Source: Sarcomyxa edulis (taxonomy: Eukaryota; Basidiomycota; Agaricomycetes; Agaricales; Mycenaceae). Taken from it: 64,000 nucleotides of DNA. This document shows positions 57,324 to 64,000 of this stretch, piece by piece (positions within the stretch are counted from its first letter, which is position 1; each line of letters begins with the position of its first letter). The notes beneath the pieces are model-generated. The model made no database searches. It saw nothing but the letters and a program-made list of their open reading frames with translations, and was not told the origin of the DNA. Both the position numbers and the translations under genes were made by a program. The DNA lies in the NCBI GenBank assembly GCA_009761415.1, contig QUOL01000001.1, positions 4,030,001 to 4,094,000 on the forward strand, in the 5' to 3' direction.

Positions 57324-58607
57324 TCAGGCCTTCTCCTCTGCATCCTTATGATGCAAAGCCTTGTGGAAGAACCCCGATATACCGGTATGAGCCTTCTCAG
57401 GCACCTTCTCCCCCTTGGCAGGACTATTCCCGTCCCCCCTCGTCCTCGTCCTCACCAGTCCCAACTCCTCAGTCGGAGGAGCAACAGCGTGGATATGATG
57501 AGAACTCCTCACAGGCGACGTACCCTCATATTGTGACTGTGTATGTGAATGTGAGTGGGTAGGTGCGTGTGGGTGCCTGGACGGACTACGGTCCCCGGGT
57601 GGTCGTGAGACGCTACGATCTCTCACGTTCCCCGCTCCTCCACGGCCTGTGGATTCGAGTTCGCCGGGTTGGTGCGGGTGGGGGTGGTGTTCGATGGGTG
57701 GTTCGGTGGATTGGGTTAGGTTGGCTGCGCCGCCGCGTCCTGTGGAGTGTCTGAGGAGCGGGTGGGTGTCAGTATCGGTAATTGAAACAGGAGAAGGGAA
57801 AAGAAAGGAATGAGACGGTGGGGAGGGGAGGACAAAGGTAGATGGAAGAGACGAGCAGGACAGGAGGTACTCACATTCTAGGCTCACTATCCCTTCCTAC
57901 ACGTTCCCTCTCCTCTTCATCGTAAAGCTCCGCAGAAACGCCATCTCCTGGAATAATATTCCCAGCCCCACCACGTCCCGTCGAATGCAAAAGGGGCGGT
58001 GCGTTGGCGTGCAAGAGAGGTGTGATGGTATTCCCTGTGCTATCTCGATGAAGAGGGTTGATGCGTGGTCCACGAGAACGAGAGCGGGAATTGGAGATGT
58101 TGCCGACACCACCGCGGCCTGACGAGTGCTGTATAGGAGGTCAGAGTCAGTTTGATTGTAGAGATGTTATTAGGGGCGGAGACTGACGATGCCGTTTTGT
58201 GCAGCCTCGACATGGGATCTCAAGACGTCTATTTCATGTTGATCTGGTGGGGTAGGTGCGTGGTGATCTCTGGATGGAGAGCGGATGTTGCCTGCTCCAC
58301 CCCTTCCGGTCGAGTACACCTGCAGAACACATCAACAATGAGATGGTAGCACCAGATGAGAGTACGCACATTTGACAGATCGACTGCAGGTTCTCTTCCT
58401 CTTGTCTGAGAGAAATCATCCGGACCTCCTACTGAGCGATCTCTTGATTGCGATTGGGATGATTGTCTGATGTTGCCTATACCTCCTCTTCCAGAGGATT
58501 GCTGTGAGGTAGAGGGTTAGTACGATGATAGGTATGGGTGGAGATGTACGCACGAATTCCCTTCCTCTTGACTGAGAACGATCAGCGAGAGATGTAGTTT
58601 CTGGCAT
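57324..58607 (-). CDS. DUF3602 / Par32-like GRGGAGN-repeat protein
   Basis: The ATG is 58607-58605 (MPETTSLADRSQSRG) and the stop TGA is 57324-57326. Introns of 50-60 nt separate exons that each carry one or two copies of the (S/T)GRGGxGN motif: SSGRGGIGNIR, STGRGGAGNIR, SSGRGGVGNIS, STGRGGAGNII, STGRGGAANL and STGRGGAGNVR, six in all. The spacers are rich in Ser/Arg and His and look disordered. The end (HTGISGFFHKALHHKDAEEK) may be a short helix. This repeat defines DUF3602; the S. cerevisiae member Par32 is phosphorylated on rapamycin treatment and regulates ammonium transporters. Transfer of that function to this gene is inference. Each repeat lies close to an exon edge, suggesting expansion by exon duplication. 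Confidence 0.85.
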
Positions 58608-58714
58608 GATGATGATGGTCGTGAGCAAGAGAGAGAGATAAGAGATTGAAATAAAAATAAAAAGAGATCGAGTCAACCCTATTTCCTTATCTCCCCTTAT
58701 CGCGAACCCCCAAT

Positions 58715-58978
58715 CTACCCAGCTAGGCAGCTAGTAATGGACTGTAGCAGGTACCCACCATGTACGAGTGTAATAATCGACTGCCCATCTCCGAGCTCTG
58801 CCTCCTCGCCCTCGTCGTGCCCCAATGCACGGCTAATCTTGGCTCCGATGGCTGATATTTGTCTAGAAAACGAGGTAGACCCTCGGGTTGAACGGTTCAT
58901 CATCATCGCAGGAGATCCTTCGATGTCTGTGTATGTGTCGATGGGAGGGGGTGTACTTGGAGAATTGTGAGTGGCCAT
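58715..58978 (-). CDS. possible small protein (87 aa), unrecognised
   Basis: Reads MATHNSPSTPPPIDTYTDIE, then RQISAIGAKISRALGHDEGE and ends LLQSITSCLAG. The promoter-like TATATAA at 59044-59050 lies 66 bp upstream on the same strand, and the acidic/helical content is protein-like. It could instead be a first exon, with a GTGGGT donor after LVHG near 58760. No family recognised. Confidence 0.4.
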   Translation of the reverse strand: MATHNSPSTPPPIDTYTDIEGSPAMMMNRSTRGSTSFSRQISAIGAKISRALGHDEGEEAELGDGQSIITLVHGGYLLQSITSCLAG

Positions 58979-61888
58979 GGTATACTTATGCTGGTGGTTG
59001 TTCTAATATGGCGCTTTGCTTGCGTGATCTGTCTCTTGGGGGGTTATATAGCGACGAGGAGGCCACCCGGTCACAGGTTCTCATTCGCGCCTCTGACTTT
59101 CAATTTTATCGATCCACCTATCCTTAGCTGTACGTGCCACCGGTCTCAGCCCTACCGTCCTGCCCTCGTGTCCCTCTAGTTGGACGCGCACGTTTGGATC
59201 TATCCTCGTACGGCACCCTGACAGTCACCAGCCGAACCAACGGCTGCCATTGGATCTTATTCCTGGACCCGAATGAACGTTGCCAGTTGGTGCAACAATA
59301 ACAGTATCCCAACTATAACATTAACATTCTCTCAGCCAGACCACCTGCTCTGACGCTCATATCGCGCCGAATGGCCTCATAACCGGTCCTCCTGTAACAA
59401 GTTGGGTGATGTGCGTGTCAGTACTGAAATAACTCTAGGATCATAGACATCCGCGATGGCGCTACCCCATGACATGAATATATTCGACATCACTCCGAGG
59501 ACTGGAACGGGGACTGGGACTGCAGGCACAATTATATTCCTTCCCATTCTCAGAAATAAATACCCAGACTTGCCGGAGGTCTCCTTTGCCGCCGGTTACA
59601 CGCCCCCGAATTTACGGTGTATTTTCAGCTGCTGCACGCCTCTCGTCCGTGTTCCACTGTCGCTCATAGTCATATCATCGTTGCCACAACCTCCCCTCTT
59701 TCTCTGGACAACCGTTCTTCTGAATGTTCTTGCGCAAATATATCTCTCTTCCCAACAACGCCCACTGAAACTCTCACCACCCTCGTTTCAAGTTCACCTC
59801 ATGCTTCGAAACATCTAGGTCCGTGTAAACCTCCTCCTATGAGCCCACGCTACGAGTCCCCCCTTTCGTCAACCCGAATCTCTTGCCAGTATTCGTTCCA
59901 TACCGTCCATCGTCCGATGGCAAGTGATCACTTTCACATTTGATTCAGCCCTCAGAGTTCTTTCGTCCTCTGCGATCTCGTCTCTGTGTCTGTGTCTGTC
60001 TTCCCCTTTTTTCCTAAACACCAAACGCTTCCTGGTTTTACCTTCCTATATACCCTCCTTGCATTCTTGCCCTCATACTTGGAAGTGATCCTCGTCTTCC
60101 ACTTCGACGACGCACGTGCACACCCACATAACATCGGGGATAATTTCTCCCCCAGGAGACTCTGAACCATCACTCGAAACGCGCACCATGGTCTCATTCT
60201 CTCGACGGCGTATCGTTATGACCCCTGGTGCCGACGTGCCGATATTCGTTGAATATCCTACAATGGCGTGCGTTGCATCCACGCCCGCACTCACGCCTTT
60301 TGTTCCCGAATAGCATTGTGATTTTGGGACCCGACCGAGTACTTGCAAATGGGAGATTTTGCAGATCATCCGTGGTCACTGTTGACGGTGTGTTATGGCG
60401 CAGAGTGTAACACCCCGAGGCCTGAAATTGTATCGTATATGTGTACGATGGCGCTGCATCGTGACACTGATATACAGAATGGAATCGATGTCGCGATTTG
60501 TCTTATACTACTCTTTGGTGCGTCGTCATTGTTATCATCATTCCTTCATTGCTAGTGGCACACCCCAAAACATTCACTTCACTCAGCCTGTCGATGTCAT
60601 TTGTCGGGCGCCTGCAGTTCCTTGGCCCTTCATCATTATGGAGGTGTCGTGGGACTGGCGACCGTGGCCTTGTCGCAGCAGACTCTTGTACCGTTGCTCA
60701 TTGCTCGAGATCCGTGTTCGAGTCGTGTGTGACTCTTTCACTTTGGTTCTCGAGAATTTAAGGGGTACATAGTTGGCTGCGTGTATCGAAAGCTGATTTA
60801 GTAGTGATTGTGCTTGTACCCTCGGGTTCATCGTTCTGATGTACGCGCTTGGCATCATTTCACCAAAAAGGTGTTTATCGGTCACTTCCAGCTGACGGTG
60901 TTATCCATTACTGTGCCTTGTTGGCGACTCAATTTTACTTTGGGAGTTGGACATCTTCGAAATTCGTCGAGAACTCCCTCGAGGGCGCTAGAAACGATAG
61001 TGGTTGTCTTATTTCTGTACCAGTGCTCGAATGGCGTCGATGTCAGGTACAGTATATCTTTCGTTGAATTGCTCGAACCTTCTTTGTCTATCTGTTTCCT
61101 GTTTCCTGTTTCCCCGCGAAATCCTGGAGTGAAATATACCGGGGAATGTCCAAATAGCGATGGCTTACTTGGATCGGACCATGGCATCCATGTGACTGAG
61201 ATAGTGGAGACGAAGAAATATGATATGCTATAGCAGGTGGTCACGCTCGATACACTGATCGTCAGGATTCGGGCTCACAAATCCACGCCGAGTTCTCTCA
61301 GACACTACCCTCAGGCTGGTGGACTGATCTTGTGGGATGACTTGCGGCAGTCTTAACGAGATACGTACCTCAGTAGCCCTTCATAGACAGGACATTCAGG
61401 CTTACCTGGTGTCGATGGTCTCGTGCAGTCAAACCGTCTCAGTACAGCAACCCTTCCGAGATAGCTTCTTCGCTAATCATCATCCATTCGAACACTGGGT
61501 ACACCGGCGATTATCCGAAAATCTCACCTTCTGCTGCGAAGATGTGCCGAACTTGATCATGCATCGTTATAGCTCAAGTTATACTTACAAGCGCGTTCTT
61601 CTACTGTTATGGGCTTGTGAGCTCATTCTAACGTCCACTATTCTAGGTATCAACAAGAATATCATACCCCGCTTAATTGGTTTACGACGTCTATTTCCCC
61701 GCAGGACGGATGATATTCGCGATATACTCTGTAATCTATCACGAGGCGGCTTTCCGCAACGCGATGTTTTTGCGGTGCCGCTAGGACTTGCCTGCGACGT
61801 TCTTGCGACGAACATTTTTTGCCCTGGTGGTGTGCCGACGCGTTCCTGACATGTCATGGTTATATTCTTCTGCGCGCTTCATCGACGG
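58979..61888. other. long intergenic stretch without supported genes
   Basis: About 2.9 kb. Several open frames of 60-170 codons exist on both strands (for example 61337-61849 + and 60073-60369 -), but none shows a family motif, codon pattern or splice structure I trust. The last part must contain the LPMO promoter. Confidence 0.45.
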
Positions 61889-61894
61889 TATAAA
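61889..61894 (+). promoter_or_regulatory. TATA box of the AA9 LPMO gene
   Basis: TATAAA, 66 bp upstream of the ATG at 61955. Confidence 0.6.
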
Positions 61895-61954
61895 GACCCA
61901 GGACGCGATTGTTCTCTAGACATCACCACTACACCGACGTCCTTAACAATAACG

Positions 61955-63355
61955 ATGTTCAAGTTCGCAGTTCTCATCGCAGCCGGTCTCATTCCCAAGG
62001 CTTTGGCTCACGGAGGTGTCCTTTCCTACTCTTGGGACGGGACGACCTACCAAGGATGGGCGCCGTACGATACTCCTGTTGGGCAGACTACCATTCAAAG
62101 GCCCTGGTCTAGCTAGTATGTATTTGTGGTTCTGGTCTCTTGTCGAGTGGAAGCTGATTACCTCCTTCAGCAACCCCATCACCGACCCCACCGACCCGAC
62201 TCTTGCCTGCAATGACGACGGTACTTCTGGCGCTCTCCAACTCACAGCTACCGTCGCTGCAGGAACTCCCATCACTGCTTACTGGAACCAAGTCTGGCCT
62301 CACCCTTACGGACCTATGGTATGCGTTTTATATACTGCTGTGGTACAGCGTTGTCTGAAAATCATCGTTATCAGTTGACATACCTTGCACAATGCCCCGG
62401 ATCGACTTGCACTGGCGTCAATTCCAACACCCTCAAATGGGTATGTAAGATCGTACCCTTATTTCCCTTGACCCTTCTCACAAGCCATCGCTCATGTAGT
62501 TCAAAATCGACGAATCCGGTCTCATTTCTGGTACCATCGCCGATGGCTACTGGGGTGACGGTAAAATGATCGACCAGAACTCTTCGTGGACCACCACAAT
62601 CCCTGCCACTGTTCCCAGCGGCAACTACCTCATCCGATTCGAGACTATCGCTCTGCACTCTTTGCCTGCTGTAAGCCTTCTTGTGTCAGGAATGTTACTA
62701 TTATCTGATCCATCGGTTTAGCAATTCTACCCAGAATGCGCTCAGATCCAAATCACCGGAGGAGGCAATCTTGCACCTACCGCTGCAGAGCTCGTGACGT
62801 TCCCTGGTGCTTATAGTGCCACCGACCCCGGATGTGCGTGGATCCCTCCTTTTGCTCAGTATCTAGAAGCTAAATCGGATCAACACAGTGACGACCAACT
62901 TGTACACGCAAGCCGCCGAGACCGAGACCACCTACATTATCCCCGGACCTCCCCTCTACGGAAGCGCTGCTGGATCTAGCAGTGGAACCGGCTCGAGTAG
63001 CACTGTCGCTCCCGTAAGCCTTTCAGAACGAGTTCGTACTTGCTTCAGTTGGTAACGTCGTGATTACAGCCCACCCAACCTAGCTCTTCGGCAAGCGCTC
63101 CTTCTCAGTCAGCCACCCCCGTCGCTGGAACTGTAGCAGAGTACGGCCAGTGTGGTGGGATTGGATATTCTGGAGCAACTGCTTGGTACGTGTACGATTT
63201 ACTATATTCAGACTCATTCTTATCGAGTTCCTTTTCTAGTGTCGCGCCCTTCACTTGCAAAGTTACCAACGGTACGTGTCTTTCTGTCTATCTTGTCAAC
63301 TGCCCGTTGATTTCGATGCCTTTCTTCTGCAGAGTACTATTCGCAATGTCTCTAG
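61955..63355 (+). CDS. AA9 lytic polysaccharide monooxygenase with CBM1
   Basis: A secreted copper enzyme that oxidatively cleaves cellulose. Nine exons total 954 nt (317 aa): 61955-62115, 62171-62318, 62375-62440, 62500-62670, 62722-62833, 62889-63013, 63070-63185, 63240-63271 and 63333-63355. The signal peptide [18 protein letters not shown] is followed directly by His, so the mature enzyme starts [11 protein letters not shown] with the N-terminal His of the copper brace. The second copper His lies in VWPHPYGPM. The axial Tyr lies in [11 protein letters not shown]. Cysteines typical of AA9 are present ([19 protein letters not shown]). A Ser/Thr/Gly-rich linker (about residues 235-280) leads to a complete cellulose-binding CBM1 with the pattern [19 protein letters not shown] and a YYSQCL end. 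All splice sites are GT-AG and the CBM1 is split over three exons. The gene implies a plant-cell-wall degrading lifestyle. Confidence 0.95.
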
Positions 63356-64000
63356 AGTGACGACAGTGGAGTCTGAGATGAGCTTGACTGTTCCCTATTT
63401 TCTGTTTATGTACGAAAGCTCGTAGCCTGCAATATAATCGGAGAGACTTGGATTCTTGCAATTGAACGATTCGGATGTGGATGATCCTGTACATTCCAGT
63501 TGGACTTGAGCTTAGATGAGTGGACCATGGAACAATAAGTCTCCGAGATTTCGATAGTTTGATTTCCATTCAAAACCATGCTGATCTTACAGGTGTGGTT
63601 GGAATGATAGTCTAGTCAATGGGAAGAAGTCGATGGAGGTGAGCACATGTTTTGATCTCCAAAGGATTTCCACGGTCTATTAGCCTTCCTTAGTGTGGTG
63701 AGTGCTTCGTTTGCGTACCTCCTCATAGTCGTTGAAGGTCCAAGAGTGATAATGATAATTCCAATATACATACAAGATAATAGACAGAAGCCTACAGGAT
63801 GCACGACGTGCATAGGACATAGATAAGAGCGAAATGGGGAGCAGACCAAGTGAGCCTCGTCAATCGCTGAGAGCAGACGCAGACGAACTCACGTCCGCAC
63901 GAATCATCAGCAGGCAGGGGGGGGGTAGATCAATAACTTTTCCTCCTACTTCTCTTCCTATCGACACCACCGCCCTGAGGCTGCGCTTTGTTACCCCGTA
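63356..64000. other. window-end intergenic sequence
   Basis: 3' flank of the LPMO gene and beyond. Short minus-strand frames (63288-63569, 63616-63849) have no recognisable motif. A 9-base G run lies near 63919-63927. No gene supported. Confidence 0.5.

Noticed and set aside
59456..59818. 120-codon plus frame starting MALPHDMNIFDITPRTG
   Set aside because: Ends in low-complexity hydrophobic sequence with no recognisable domain; overlapping frames look equally likely.
61337..61849. 170-codon plus frame upstream of the LPMO
   Set aside because: No motif, no clear splice pattern, and composition like the surrounding intergenic sequence. I could not support it as a gene.
1..64000. tRNA genes, rRNA and CRISPR arrays
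   Set aside because: No cloverleaf, rRNA or spaced-repeat pattern was evident by eye; CRISPR is not expected in a fungal genome. A tRNAscan run would be needed to exclude tRNAs.

Overview
The window looks like a filamentous basidiomycete, most likely an Agaricomycete. Genes are dense and carry many 50-60 nt GT-AG introns. The gene families fit: a cellulose-active AA9 LPMO with CBM1, a GRGGAGN-repeat DUF3602 protein, a TKL-type kinase with an HGDLKGNN catalytic loop, a Plavaka transposon and a fungal Helitron. All calls come from reading the sequence; no database search was run.

Layout. (1) 1-10,566 is mostly ordinary chromosome: the 3'-truncated kinase (-), the XPF/Rad1 repair nuclease (-), an NAD(P)-dependent reductase (-) and an AT-hook protein (+). 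(2) 10,567-24,728 is an accessory block. It holds a frameshifted membrane-anchored gene with decayed relatives upstream, a second AT-hook paralog facing the first, and copy 1 of a repeat unit that encodes a coiled-coil protein; a 550-bp MITE sits inside that unit. (3) About 24,729-51,844 is a ~27-kb insertion that splits copy 2 of the same unit. Its right half is a fungal Helitron (zinc finger, HUH Rep, Pif1 helicase, USP-like cysteine protease). Its left half carries four gene models: two unrecognised proteins, a ~1,370-aa protein with a candidate TET/JBP-type 2OG-Fe(II) dioxygenase domain, and a short N-terminal paralog of that protein. The Helitron gene is broken twice, by a 6,951-bp Plavaka element (39,725-46,675) and by an in-frame TAA (50,516). 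(4) 51,845-55,920 resumes the repeat unit, including a second coiled-coil gene. (5) 55,921-64,000 returns to ordinary chromosome: DUF3602 gene (-), a possible small gene (-) and the AA9-CBM1 LPMO (+).

The main result is the layered history. A tandemly duplicated unit provides uninterrupted reference copies. These show where the MITE, and apparently a Helitron loaded with a putative DNA-modification gene, inserted. The Plavaka insertion is resolved to the base, because removing it with one AT target duplication restores the Helitron reading frame exactly.
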